From Lachnospiraceae bacterium (GTDB lineage: Bacteria > Bacillota > Clostridia > Lachnospirales > Lachnospiraceae), in NCBI GenBank assembly GCA_015056735.1, contig SVFT01000006.1, positions 62,001-126,000 of the forward strand: DNA of 64,000 nucleotides, read 5' to 3'. The translations under genes were made by a program, and so were the position numbers. Under the pieces are notes generated by a model. That model made no database searches, was not told where the DNA came from, and saw only the letters and a list, made by a program, of their open reading frames with translations. This document shows, in pieces, positions 1-8,222 of this stretch. Every line of letters starts with the position of its first letter. Position 1 is the stretch's first letter.

Positions 1-1
1 T

Positions 2-124
2 AAGCCATTTTTAGAAAAATTAGGTTTTAAAGAGAACGTTAATTTCTTTAACGGTAAGTATCTTCTTCCTGAATCGGCTACAATGCTTTGCGCCGGCGAA
101 AGGGATAACAAATGGGATTTATGA
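2..124 (+). CDS. C-terminal end of an upstream gene (function unknown)
   Basis: An open frame enters from the left edge and runs about 40 residues to a TGA at 122-124; the start lies outside the window. The visible tail ends in CAGERDNKWDL and shows no motif I recognise. It is A/T-rich like the genes after it, and its stop overlaps the start region of the next glycosyltransferase, so it is probably the previous gene of the same polysaccharide operon. No function is proposed. Confidence 0.5.
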   Translation, partial: KPFLEKLGFKENVNFFNGKYLLPESATMLCAGERDNKWDL

Positions 125-1335
125 AAAACGTAAGTAAAGAGATTATTCCTATCGTATTTGCCGTAAATGATAGTTTCGCTGCGTATTGCTATGTTGCGAT
201 TTTTTCGTTATGGAAGCATACCAGTCCTTGTTATCAGTATGAAGTATTTATTGCATCAACAGATTTGTCGAATGCAAATCAGGAAAAACTGGAGGGGTTG
301 TCACGAGACGGGTTTCATGTCAGCATAATCGATGCGACGGAGTATATTAAAAAATCAGATTTGCGCGAGATTCATCATTTATCCGTTGAAACATATTTTA
401 GGCTTTTTATACCGCTTTTTTTACCACAGTACAGTAAAGTGTTATACCTTGACTCGGATATTTGCATAATGGCTGATGTTGCTGAATTATATTGTACGGA
501 TTTAGAAGGAATGGCAGTCGGAGCTGTTCCAGAGGTTCCGAGGAAAAACATTGTTGTTCATTGTAATGAGATAGGAATTTCGAACTCCAAAAATGCATTC
601 AATGCGGGAGTTCTTTTAATTGATACCGTCATGTTCGAACGGCTTGAGGTTAGAAAGAAGTGTTTGGCTGAGCTGGAAAAGGACTATGGGCATAAGGAGC
701 GCAAAATGATTTATGCAGACCAGGATGCTCTAAATATTGTAATGCAGAACAATGTGAAGTTGCTAGATGGTCGATGGAATTATAACACGTGTTTTGCTCG
801 TCGGCCCCATGTTATCTTCGAGGAGTACAGAAATGACTATTTAAATACACAAAATCATGTTGGCATTGCGCACTTTTGCGGACAGGATAAACTGTGGATG
901 TATCCCGAAGAAGAGCTTGCACAGGAATTTTGGAAGTATGCTAAAGATACTCCCTACTTTTACGATATTCTGAGCGCTTCATTGGGAAGATCAAAAGGAT
1001 TAGTTTTTGAAAAATACTGTTTTCCATATGACGCAATTGAGCATAATAGCAGAATTGTAATTTACGGAGCGGGAAAGGTTGGTAAAGTCTTTCATCAGCA
1101 TTTAGAAATGACACACTATGCTGAGGAAGTAATGTGGGTGGACAAGGAATGGAAAAATGTGGATGCAGCGTTAGGTGTTGTTAGCCCTGAGAGGATAGAG
1201 ACAATCGATTTCGATTATATTCTTCTGGCAGCAGAGTGGCAAGAGGTTGCAGAAGAGATGAGAGAGGAACTGATTGGCATGGGAATTTCAAGGGAAAAGA
1301 TTGTTTGGAAAAGGTATTTGAAAATGAAAACATAA
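112..1335 (+). CDS. GT8-family glycosyltransferase with C-terminal Rossmann-like domain
   Basis: A predicted retaining sugar transferase of family GT8 (galactosyl/glucosyltransferases of surface polysaccharides), cytoplasmic and using a nucleotide sugar. The GT-A domain fills roughly residues 12-270, with the metal-binding DxD in YLDSDICI (D114, D116), an FNAGVLL segment and IAHFCG near the end. From about residue 314 a second domain begins with IVIYGAGKVGK, a Rossmann-like glycine loop, followed by an acidic strand end (MWVDKE). The start at 112 has an SD-like GAAAGGG about 8 bases upstream; the ATG at 121 forms an ATGA overlap with the previous stop and is the alternative. Codon use is A/T-rich. 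The acceptor and donor sugars cannot be read from the sequence. Confidence 0.85.
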   Translation: MGFMKNVSKEIIPIVFAVNDSFAAYCYVAIFSLWKHTSPCYQYEVFIASTDLSNANQEKLEGLSRDGFHVSIIDATEYIKKSDLREIHHLSVETYFRLFIPLFLPQYSKVLYLDSDICIMADVAELYCTDLEGMAVGAVPEVPRKNIVVHCNEIGISNSKNAFNAGVLLIDTVMFERLEVRKKCLAELEKDYGHKERKMIYADQDALNIVMQNNVKLLDGRWNYNTCFARRPHVIFEEYRNDYLNTQNHVGIAHFCGQDKLWMYPEEELAQEFWKYAKDTPYFYDILSASLGRSKGLVFEKYCFPYDAIEHNSRIVIYGAGKVGKVFHQHLEMTHYAEEVMWVDKEWKNVDAALGVVSPERIETIDFDYILLAAEWQEVAEEMREELIGMGISREKIVWKRYLKMKT

Positions 1336-1416
1336 TGAAGCAGGACAATTTTGACGAAAATAGATTTATCTAGACTAGAAATTAGCTGAATATAGATGAG
1401 ATAAGGAAGGAGACAT

Positions 1417-2691
1417 ATGAATATTTGTGTCACAGTTAATTCAAAGTACCAGCGGTATTTATACATAATGTTGAAATCTTTATATGAAAATAATAAGGCA
1501 GAGGAGATAACTCTGTATGTGGTCCAACGTGATTTTACGGACTATGACAAAAAAATGGTTTCACAGTTGACTGAGCAATATGGAAACAAAGTCGAATACA
1601 TCTGGGTTGACGAACATAAGTATGACGATATGCCAATTTATAATGGGGGTAGAAGTAATCTATCTTTAGAGATTTATTTTAGATTATTGATACCGGAATA
1701 TTTACCACAGTCTTTGGACCGGGTATTGATGTTGGACGTTGATATTGTTGTAAATAAAAGTTTAAGAGAATTGTATGATGTGGATTTTGAGGGGCGCTAC
1801 TTGGCTGCTGCGCCCAATATGTGCCATAACTTTTATGTAAGAAATGAGTGGAGAGATTGGTATGGTGAAAGCCGAACTAATTGGAAGCATTATAATACGG
1901 GTATTTTGATGTGGAATTTAAAGAAAATTCGTGATGACTTTCCGAGAGAGTATCTGTTTGATATGGCTTGGAAAATACCAATTAAAACAGCAACATTTGA
2001 AGAGGAAATATTCAATGTGGTTCACGGAGAAAGGGGAATTAAAGAGCTTCCGGCAGAAAAATGGAATTATATTTCGACGCATGCAGATTGGTTTGAGCAT
2101 CCCAACTTTTACAAATACAATTCAATTGAAGAGTTGAAGAACAATTGTTATATAATCCATTATGCTGCACTGAATCCGTGGCAGGGAGGTGCAAAAAACG
2201 AATCCTTTAGGCTATGGTGGGAGTGGGCAAAACAAACGCCTTACTATTTGGAGATTCTTGAAGAGTGTTATTGGACGAGTGAAAAATATGTGTCAGAGAT
2301 GCAACGGAAGGTTGATAAGGAAAAGAAAAAGTTAGTGTATACAGATCTTCTAATGGACAAACACTTTAGGAAGCAGATTATAGATCGCTTGGAAAAACAG
2401 AATTGCTACAGAATTATGATATACGGAGCTGGGAGGATTGCGAAGTGCTTGGATAATGTTCTAGAGAATTCAAAGATTAACATCACATGCTATATTGACA
2501 AGAAGAACAGATGGGATTTCTGCGGCAAGCATACAATTGACATTCAGGATATTCCGCAATTCGAGAAGGAAACTGATGCAATAGTGATATCGAATCCATA
2601 CTATTTTGAAGAAATAATGAGTGATATAGGATTATTGACAACTCACAGAATAATATCATTGGATGAACTTTTGCGAGAGGAGGAGCAATAG
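1417..2691 (+). CDS. GT8-family glycosyltransferase with C-terminal Rossmann-like domain
   Basis: Second GT8 enzyme of the cluster (424 aa), paralogous to its neighbours. MNICVTVNSKY is the typical GT8 start, MLDVDIVV carries the DxD motif (D107, D109), and IIHYAALNPWQ matches the C-terminal HxxxxxPW region of GT8 enzymes. A Rossmann-like module starts near residue 332 (IMIYGAGRIAK) and runs to the end. An SD (AAGGAGAC) sits about 6 bases before the ATG. The stop lies just inside the SD-linked start of the radical SAM gene, so translation is probably coupled. The gene is A/T-rich. Role inferred: adds one sugar to a surface glycan precursor on the cytoplasmic side. Confidence 0.85.
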   Translation: MNICVTVNSKYQRYLYIMLKSLYENNKAEEITLYVVQRDFTDYDKKMVSQLTEQYGNKVEYIWVDEHKYDDMPIYNGGRSNLSLEIYFRLLIPEYLPQSLDRVLMLDVDIVVNKSLRELYDVDFEGRYLAAAPNMCHNFYVRNEWRDWYGESRTNWKHYNTGILMWNLKKIRDDFPREYLFDMAWKIPIKTATFEEEIFNVVHGERGIKELPAEKWNYISTHADWFEHPNFYKYNSIEELKNNCYIIHYAALNPWQGGAKNESFRLWWEWAKQTPYYLEILEECYWTSEKYVSEMQRKVDKEKKKLVYTDLLMDKHFRKQIIDRLEKQNCYRIMIYGAGRIAKCLDNVLENSKINITCYIDKKNRWDFCGKHTIDIQDIPQFEKETDAIVISNPYYFEEIMSDIGLLTTHRIISLDELLREEEQ

Positions 2692-2692
2692 T

Positions 2693-4390
2693 TTGAATCA
2701 GCGTCTTTTTAATGAATTAAAGAAGATTATTACAAACAGTCTTGATAAAGAAATGGTAATTTGGGGGGCAGCCAAACGGGGTCAGTTCTTTTTGGGCTGG
2801 CTTGAACGGCTAGGCTATTTAAAATATGTTTCGTGTTTTGTTGATAGCAGTAAGGAAAAACAGGGAAGAAGCATAAAAGGTTTGCCGATTCTATCGCCAA
2901 CTGAATTAAGGAATAGGGAGAACTGCGTGGTTTTTGTCGCAAGCGCTGCTTTCGATGAAATAGCACTAGAGATAAAGGCAATAAACGGTTCTGTTGTAGC
3001 ATATAACGTTTGCAAGTTCTGCGTTCCTTCCAAACTGGAAGAGGTCATCGAGATTTACTCGGGAAAACAGGATTTTATTATTGTGGGGGAGAATGATACA
3101 TACAAAACAGAAATCGCCTATTTGAAAGCAAATGGGATAAATGTTTCGAAAGCAGTTTCTTCTAGCGAGATAAAAAAAGAAAAAAAAGACGACGTGTTAT
3201 ATATAGTTGTTGATAAGAACCATATAAAGATTGAGAATGCGTTGATAAATATGGGGAAACGCTATAATCGAGAATATATTGTACTATCTGATATTTGTAA
3301 TGATGGATACAATTTCACACGAGAAGAAAGCGATCCGGTTGTCTTTGATAAGGGAACGGTTGGAGATAAAGGACTTAGTGATTACTTCTGCCCACTTCCG
3401 TTCACACAACTATACTATTACGATTTTCGATCGGATATTTGCAGTCCAACCTGGAACAACAATATTAATGTGGGAAATCCTCAAGAAAACACAATTGAAG
3501 AGTTATGGAATTCCTCTAAAGCGCAGGAAATACGTAAAACCATATTAGATGGTAGTTTTAAGTACTGTAATGAGGAAATTTGCTGGAGGTTACTAGAAGG
3601 AAAAGTATTTAGAAAAAGCCAAGTTACAGATCCAAAGCTTTTAGATATTATTGAAAATAACAGGACAACGGTCGAAGGAGGTCCTGAGTTTCTGAATATT
3701 GGATATAATACGATGTGCAACCTTCGATGCAGGATGTGCAGAGATAGCATTATAAAAACTGAACAAAGTGTAATAGATAAGTGTATAAAGAACTTGAAAG
3801 AGTATAATTTTGCAAATCTAAAACGCTTAATCATTCCGGGGAATGGAGAATTATTTGCCAATAAGGACTATCTGAATCTGCTAATTAATATCGATGATTT
3901 TCATTTCCCGCAGTTGGAAGCGATTTGGATATACTCAAATGGAGTGCTGTTTGATGAAAACAACTGGAACAAGATAGCCTTTTTGGGGAAAAGGTACAAA
4001 CTGAAGATATTTATTTCAACGGATTCTGCTTGTAAAGAAACATTTTTGAAGGTTAGACGTGGCGGAGAATATACAAGATTTATCAACAATGTAAAAATGT
4101 TAGTGGAAAAACGACGCAAGAATGAGTTTGATAAATTATATCTTCCTTTCTGTGTTCAAAGAGAGAATTTCAGAGAGATGGAGGAATTTGTGTATTTTGC
4201 AAAAGAGATGGGGGCAGACAGTGTTCATTTTGAAAAGCTTTTTAATAGTACTATAGGGGAAAGCGTTCACAGACCAGAAAATGTATATTATGACGATTTT
4301 GTTAAGATGTTGAATAAGGCTGTAAAAGCTGGCAAAAAATGTCAGATAGAAGTTGAAACAAAACCATTTACATATTTATTGGAGGGTTAA
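2693..4390 (+). CDS. Radical SAM protein with N-terminal Rossmann-like and SPASM-like regions
   Basis: A probable [4Fe-4S]/S-adenosylmethionine radical enzyme in the glycan cluster. Three parts are visible. A Rossmann-like module lies near residues 18-110 (MVIWGAAKRGQ). A SPASM-like cysteine region follows (C233 in FCPLPF, C250, C292, C297). The radical SAM core starts at C342-x3-C346-x2-C349 (CNLRCRMC). The auxiliary-cluster region therefore precedes the core. The start chosen is TTG 2693, because GAGAGGAGGAG lies about 8 bases upstream and the previous gene stops at 2691; an ATG at 2663 would overlap that gene. The substrate is unknown; from context it may be a sugar or a glycan-linked group. 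Confidence 0.75.
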   Translation: MNQRLFNELKKIITNSLDKEMVIWGAAKRGQFFLGWLERLGYLKYVSCFVDSSKEKQGRSIKGLPILSPTELRNRENCVVFVASAAFDEIALEIKAINGSVVAYNVCKFCVPSKLEEVIEIYSGKQDFIIVGENDTYKTEIAYLKANGINVSKAVSSSEIKKEKKDDVLYIVVDKNHIKIENALINMGKRYNREYIVLSDICNDGYNFTREESDPVVFDKGTVGDKGLSDYFCPLPFTQLYYYDFRSDICSPTWNNNINVGNPQENTIEELWNSSKAQEIRKTILDGSFKYCNEEICWRLLEGKVFRKSQVTDPKLLDIIENNRTTVEGGPEFLNIGYNTMCNLRCRMCRDSIIKTEQSVIDKCIKNLKEYNFANLKRLIIPGNGELFANKDYLNLLINIDDFHFPQLEAIWIYSNGVLFDENNWNKIAFLGKRYKLKIFISTDSACKETFLKVRRGGEYTRFINNVKMLVEKRRKNEFDKLYLPFCVQRENFREMEEFVYFAKEMGADSVHFEKLFNSTIGESVHRPENVYYDDFVKMLNKAVKAGKKCQIEVETKPFTYLLEG

Positions 4391-4393
4391 TGA

Positions 4394-5647
4394 ATGAACG
4401 TCTGTACGGCGGCAAACTCAAAATATGTCAGGTATTTATATGTAATGCTATTTTCTTTGTATCAAAACAATAAAGGAATAGATTTGTACATTTTGGAGAA
4501 TGACTTTACAGATGAAGACAAGTCACTAATAGAACAACTATCATTACGCTATGGGAACACTGTTACATTTATTCATCTTAATAGGGAAGATTTTAATGTG
4601 CTTCCTACGACCTATCGGTATTCGATTGAAACCTACTTTAGATTTAAAATGATCGAGTGCCTGCCTGAAAATTTAGATCGTATCCTATATCTTGATGTCG
4701 ATCTTATTATACAAGGCTCGGTGAAGGAATTGTACGACACTGATTTGGGGGATAATTATTTTGCGGCGTGCAATTGTATGATGCAACCAAAGCTTGTTCC
4801 GAGCAAGCAAAAATTGTTTAATCGGTATGACGATCTTAGGTATTTTAATGCCGGAGTTATGATATGGAATTTGCGAAGACTTCGAGGAAATGTGTGCTTT
4901 GAGGACTTTATACGAGGGGGAGAGAAGCTGAATTTTGATTTACCAAGTGTGGATCAGGAAATACTAAACTACTTGTACTTTGATAAGACATTATACTTGA
5001 ATCCTTATAGGTACAATTATCTTGTGTATAGAGAACTGTCAATGGAAAAAAAAGAGAAGGAATCAATTAATTATGATAATGTTATAATCTATCATTTTTG
5101 TTGGTATAACCCATGGCAGGTCGGTCCTAAGTCTGAAACGCATAAAATATGGTGGAAGTATGCAAAACAAACTCCTTTCTATATTGAATTTCTAGAAGAA
5201 CAATTGGAACGTTGTGAAGATTACATATATAGACAGGGAGATACGGGATCGGGTGTCGAAAAGCAGCGCGCAATTCGTACGCATTTGGAACTGCTCTATA
5301 ATCTAAAAGGAAATGATGCTCTAAAGAAATACTTTTCTGATTCAGATGAAAAAGTGTTTTTTTATGGAGCAGGGTATATGGCTGAGATTCTATTTGAACT
5401 ATTCACGCACGAGGGGGTTGCAGATAGACTTGTGGGAGTTATTGACATGCGCAAGACTGGTTCATTTCATGGTTATAAGTTGACGAATAGTCTTTTAGAT
5501 GTAGAAAAAGAGAATTGCGCAACAATAATTGTAACACCAATTGAGGATAGGGCAAAGATACTTAATGAAGTGGAAAGTAAAGTAAACCATGCGAAGGTTG
5601 TTGAGATGTACGACTTCTTAAGGCGATTAGAGGAAAGGGGTATATAA
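4394..5647 (+). CDS. GT8-family glycosyltransferase with C-terminal Rossmann-like domain
   Basis: Third GT8 enzyme (417 aa). It begins MNVCTAANSKY, has DxD in YLDVDLII (D101, D103), FNAGVMIWNL, and IYHFCWYNPWQ with the conserved HxxxxxPW-type region. A Rossmann-like tail starts near residue 320 (VFFYGAGYMAE) and includes VIDMRKTG. GGAGGG lies just before the start, 3 bases after the radical SAM stop, so the genes form one operon. It shares the architecture of the 1417-2691 protein, so the two are likely old duplicates specialised for different linkages. A/T-rich codon use continues. Confidence 0.85.
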   Translation: MNVCTAANSKYVRYLYVMLFSLYQNNKGIDLYILENDFTDEDKSLIEQLSLRYGNTVTFIHLNREDFNVLPTTYRYSIETYFRFKMIECLPENLDRILYLDVDLIIQGSVKELYDTDLGDNYFAACNCMMQPKLVPSKQKLFNRYDDLRYFNAGVMIWNLRRLRGNVCFEDFIRGGEKLNFDLPSVDQEILNYLYFDKTLYLNPYRYNYLVYRELSMEKKEKESINYDNVIIYHFCWYNPWQVGPKSETHKIWWKYAKQTPFYIEFLEEQLERCEDYIYRQGDTGSGVEKQRAIRTHLELLYNLKGNDALKKYFSDSDEKVFFYGAGYMAEILFELFTHEGVADRLVGVIDMRKTGSFHGYKLTNSLLDVEKENCATIIVTPIEDRAKILNEVESKVNHAKVVEMYDFLRRLEERGI

Positions 5648-5649
5648 GG

Positions 5650-7125
5650 ATGCGCACCCAAAATGCAATGATATCTATAGTGATTCCTCTTTATAACGAA
5701 GAAAAATACATAGGAAAGTGCATCGAGAGTCTTCTCACTCAGTCTTTTATAGATTTTGAAATAGTTTGTGTTGATGATGGGTCTACGGATAGAAGTGCTG
5801 CGATTGTTGAAGAAATTGCCAAGCGGGATAAACGGGTAAGACTGATTAATCAGAAGAACCAAAATGCCGGAATTGCGCGGAATAATGGTCTTAAGATCGC
5901 TACCGGAAAATATATTGCTTTTTTGGATGCAGATGACTATGTAACAGAAGGATATTTAGAAAAAATGTATTCACGCATTGCGACGTGTGATGCAGATATA
6001 TGTGTTTGTAACTGTGTTGAACTAGACGATGAGAGCGGAGAAATAAACAAGTATAGTTACGGATCATTAGATGCCAGCGAAGTCCCTGATAAACAGGTTT
6101 TTTCTGTAGATGATATTCCAGACACTATTTTTCAAATATCTATGGGCTGGGCATGGGACAAGATATATAGAAAGGCGTTCGTTGAAGAGAATGAGATTCT
6201 GTTTCAAGATACAAAAGTGGCAAATGACCAGCTATTTGTTGATATAGCCTTTGCTACGGCACAAAAGATAACAGTTTTGGATGAAAGACTGATTGTTCAC
6301 AGAAAAAATGTCAAGTCATCGCTAGAGTATACCAAGGATCAGTGGTGGAAGTGCATATTTGAGATGTTATATGCAGAAGAGAGAGAGTTAACTAATAGGG
6401 GTTTGTTCGAAATAACCAAAAAGAGTTTTTATAACCGCGCCTGTATGTATATTAGCGCGAATGCATATGCAATAAAATCTGCAGAGTATTTTACCGAATT
6501 CTTTAATTACTATAGGAGTTCGGGTATGTCTCACTTCGAGTTCTCTAAGATTTCCTCAGACTATTTTTATAATCAGAATGAGTACTCTTGCATGAAAATG
6601 ATGGAGGAATCCACTGAAAAGGAATTTCTTCTTTTTTTAAAAAACGATTTTAAGGCTAGACATGATATGACATGTTATGAGTTAAGGAAATATGATGAGG
6701 CTATCAAAATGTACGAGGGCAGAGTGGAGAAGTACGAAAAAATCATAAATGAACTCGAAAATAAACTGAAAATTGCCGGAAAAGATAAAAATTGGTATTT
6801 TACTGAAGAAAGATACCCCGCAGGCAAAAGGTATGTGCTTTACGGTTATGGCAAAGTGGGAAAAGATTTTGCTCGCCAGCTGTTGAATTCCAAGCATTCG
6901 AAACTTGTCGCAGTAATCGACCAAGACAGCTGCAGTGTTGATCGGTCTTTGCTTGAAGGCGTAAGCGTGGGCGGTATGGAGATTCTTTCGGACGTTGCGT
7001 ATGATTACGTGATTATTTCACCCAGAAAGGTCGAGGTGGCGGAGCAGATTAAAGCGGATCTGCTGGACTTTGGTGTGCCTGAAGAGAAGATTATTTGTCC
7101 GATTTTGGATGATTTGTTTTTTTAA
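5650..7125 (+). CDS. GT2-family glycosyltransferase with coiled coil and C-terminal Rossmann-like domain
   Basis: Inverting GT-A glycosyltransferase of family 2 (491 aa). ISIVIPLYNEEKYI opens the fold, VDDGSTD binds the nucleotide, and FLDADDY (D93, D95, D96) supplies the metal-binding acidic cluster. Residues about 355-378 look like a short coiled coil rich in K and E. From residue 395 a Rossmann-like module begins (YVLYGYGKVGKDF). The gene starts 3 bases after the previous stop with AAAGGGG upstream. The catalytic part is A/T-rich like the preceding genes, but the tail from about 6830 is visibly richer in G/C, hinting at a recombination joint inside the gene. Confidence 0.85.
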   Translation: MRTQNAMISIVIPLYNEEKYIGKCIESLLTQSFIDFEIVCVDDGSTDRSAAIVEEIAKRDKRVRLINQKNQNAGIARNNGLKIATGKYIAFLDADDYVTEGYLEKMYSRIATCDADICVCNCVELDDESGEINKYSYGSLDASEVPDKQVFSVDDIPDTIFQISMGWAWDKIYRKAFVEENEILFQDTKVANDQLFVDIAFATAQKITVLDERLIVHRKNVKSSLEYTKDQWWKCIFEMLYAEERELTNRGLFEITKKSFYNRACMYISANAYAIKSAEYFTEFFNYYRSSGMSHFEFSKISSDYFYNQNEYSCMKMMEESTEKEFLLFLKNDFKARHDMTCYELRKYDEAIKMYEGRVEKYEKIINELENKLKIAGKDKNWYFTEERYPAGKRYVLYGYGKVGKDFARQLLNSKHSKLVAVIDQDSCSVDRSLLEGVSVGGMEILSDVAYDYVIISPRKVEVAEQIKADLLDFGVPEEKIICPILDDLFF

Positions 7126-7204
7126 AAGCGTAAGGACGTTTCTAGGCGTCGGAAGATGAGAAAATTTACCTGATTCTAGATGAATCAAATGCATAAGGAG
7201 AGTT

Positions 7205-7420
7205 ATGTCAAAAGATGTAATGGAATTCTTGGTTTATATCATTCATGCGTGTGCGAATGCGTGGAATCAGACACCGACTGTGGTTTATAAAATGTTGGTT
7301 GCAAATAATTGTATTTCGGGTTACTTGATTCCGAACTACGAGATCCTTCACACGCAAGGGACATCTTTTATTGTTCAGGATGTTGCGGAATATGTTGGCT
7401 TAACAGGAGATAGAACATGA
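7205..7420 (+). CDS. DUF3791-type small protein (possible antitoxin)
   Basis: A 71-residue protein resembling the DUF3791 family: an N-terminal helix with MEFLVYIIHACANAW, a central YLIPNYEILHTQG and a C-terminal VQDVAEYVGL. AAGGAGAG lies about 5 bases before the ATG. It overlaps the next gene by ATGA (7417-7420), a sign of translational coupling. Genes of this family commonly sit directly before DUF3990 genes; a toxin-antitoxin role is inferred from size, coupling and the ART-like look of the partner, not shown. It sits between two parts of the glycan cluster and is unrelated to it by sequence. Confidence 0.7.
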   Translation: MSKDVMEFLVYIIHACANAWNQTPTVVYKMLVANNCISGYLIPNYEILHTQGTSFIVQDVAEYVGLTGDRT

Positions 7421-7905
7421 TTGTTTATCACGGATCAACGGAGATAGTAAAACTTCCGGATGTATTACATTCTCTGAGACCGCTTGATTTCGGAAAAGGT
7501 TTTTATGTGACCAGCAACCATGAACAGGCTGAACGATGGGCAAAGCGGAAAGCGGATTTGGAACAAAAGAAAAGGGCGTTTGTAAATGTTTATGAAATGC
7601 TGGATGATGCTGAATTTAAGATCAAAACTTTTCCGGAAGATCTTCAGGAATGGCTCGATTTTGTCTGCGATTGCAGAGATGGGAAAACAGACTATCTAAA
7701 ATTCGATCTTGTAAAGGGCAAGGTCGCCAATGATAAGGTTTTCAGGGTTGTTGATCTGTATCATACAGGCATTTGGGACAAAGAACGAGCAATCCGTGAA
7801 ATCAGGGTTTATCCGGGCTATGATCAGATTGCGTTTATTAGCCAGGCGGCAATTGACAAGTTGCTCAGATTTCAATCTGCAAATGAGGTGCGTCTCGATG
7901 GATGA
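7417..7905 (+). CDS. DUF3990-type protein, ADP-ribosyltransferase-like (possible toxin)
   Basis: A 162-residue protein resembling DUF3990. It opens MIVYHGST (H5), continues with DFGKGFYVTSNHEQAERWA (Y30) and ends with DQIAFIS (Q137). This spacing of H, Y and E/D/Q is that of ADP-ribosyltransferase-fold enzymes, so NAD-dependent modification of a target is a reasonable inference; the assignment rests on motif reading only. It is translationally coupled to the DUF3791 gene (ATGA) and overlaps the next small gene by 8 bases. The three are probably one transcription unit acting as a toxin-antitoxin or defence module. Confidence 0.7.
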   Translation: MIVYHGSTEIVKLPDVLHSLRPLDFGKGFYVTSNHEQAERWAKRKADLEQKKRAFVNVYEMLDDAEFKIKTFPEDLQEWLDFVCDCRDGKTDYLKFDLVKGKVANDKVFRVVDLYHTGIWDKERAIREIRVYPGYDQIAFISQAAIDKLLRFQSANEVRLDG

Positions 7906-8134
7906 GAAGTTACTGGAAGCGGTCTATCAGGAAAAACTGGAAGAGCGGATAATTGGTTGCCTGGCGGAACGGCACGGAATCGATTATCTAAAAGCCATGG
8001 ATATTTACTACAACAGCAAACTTGCCGAGAAGATTCATGAAGGCAGGTTTGGGGTTCAGTATTTAGATTACAAGGTTTTAGCTGATACATTGGAAAAGAC
8101 AGAACCGGATTTGTTTGGGTATGCCAACGCATGA
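7898..8134 (+). CDS. Small helical protein of the DUF3791/DUF3990 unit
   Basis: A 78-residue acidic, mostly helical protein (MDEKLLEAVYQEKLEERI at the start, DLFGYANA at the end). The ATG at 7898 is chosen because GAGGTG lies 7 bases upstream; the frame is also open further upstream, but there it only shadows the DUF3990 gene. It overlaps the DUF3990 stop by 8 bases, so it is part of the same unit. I recognise no named family with certainty. It could be a second antitoxin subunit or an adaptor. Its stop codon lies at the start of the 10-mer repeat array. Confidence 0.6.
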   Translation: MDEKLLEAVYQEKLEERIIGCLAERHGIDYLKAMDIYYNSKLAEKIHEGRFGVQYLDYKVLADTLEKTEPDLFGYANA

Positions 8135-8209
8135 ATTATGAAGAATTATGAAAGAAGTATTGAATTATGAAGAATTATGAAGGTAAAATGAATTATGAAG
8201 AGTTATGAA
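8133..8209 (+). repeat. Six copies of the 10-mer GAATTATGAA in three tandem pairs
   Basis: The 10-mer GAATTATGAA occurs back to back at 8133-8152 and 8162-8181, and again at 8190-8209 with one change (GAGTTATGAA in the last copy). The paired units start 29 and 28 bases apart, close to three helical turns, separated by short unlike spacers. The array fills the gap between the small gene stop and the AAA ATPase start. It could be an operator or simply slipped-strand duplication. Confidence 0.85.
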
Positions 8210-8222
8210 AGGAATTAAAACT

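Noticed and set aside
112-124. ATG at 121 as start of the first GT8 gene
   Set aside because: It overlaps the previous stop as ATGA, but the SD lies 8 bases before ATG 112 and about 17 before 121; kept as an alternative.
8133-8209. Possible CRISPR array
   Set aside because: Repeat units are 20-21 bases and spacers only 8-9 bases, there are just three units and no cas genes.
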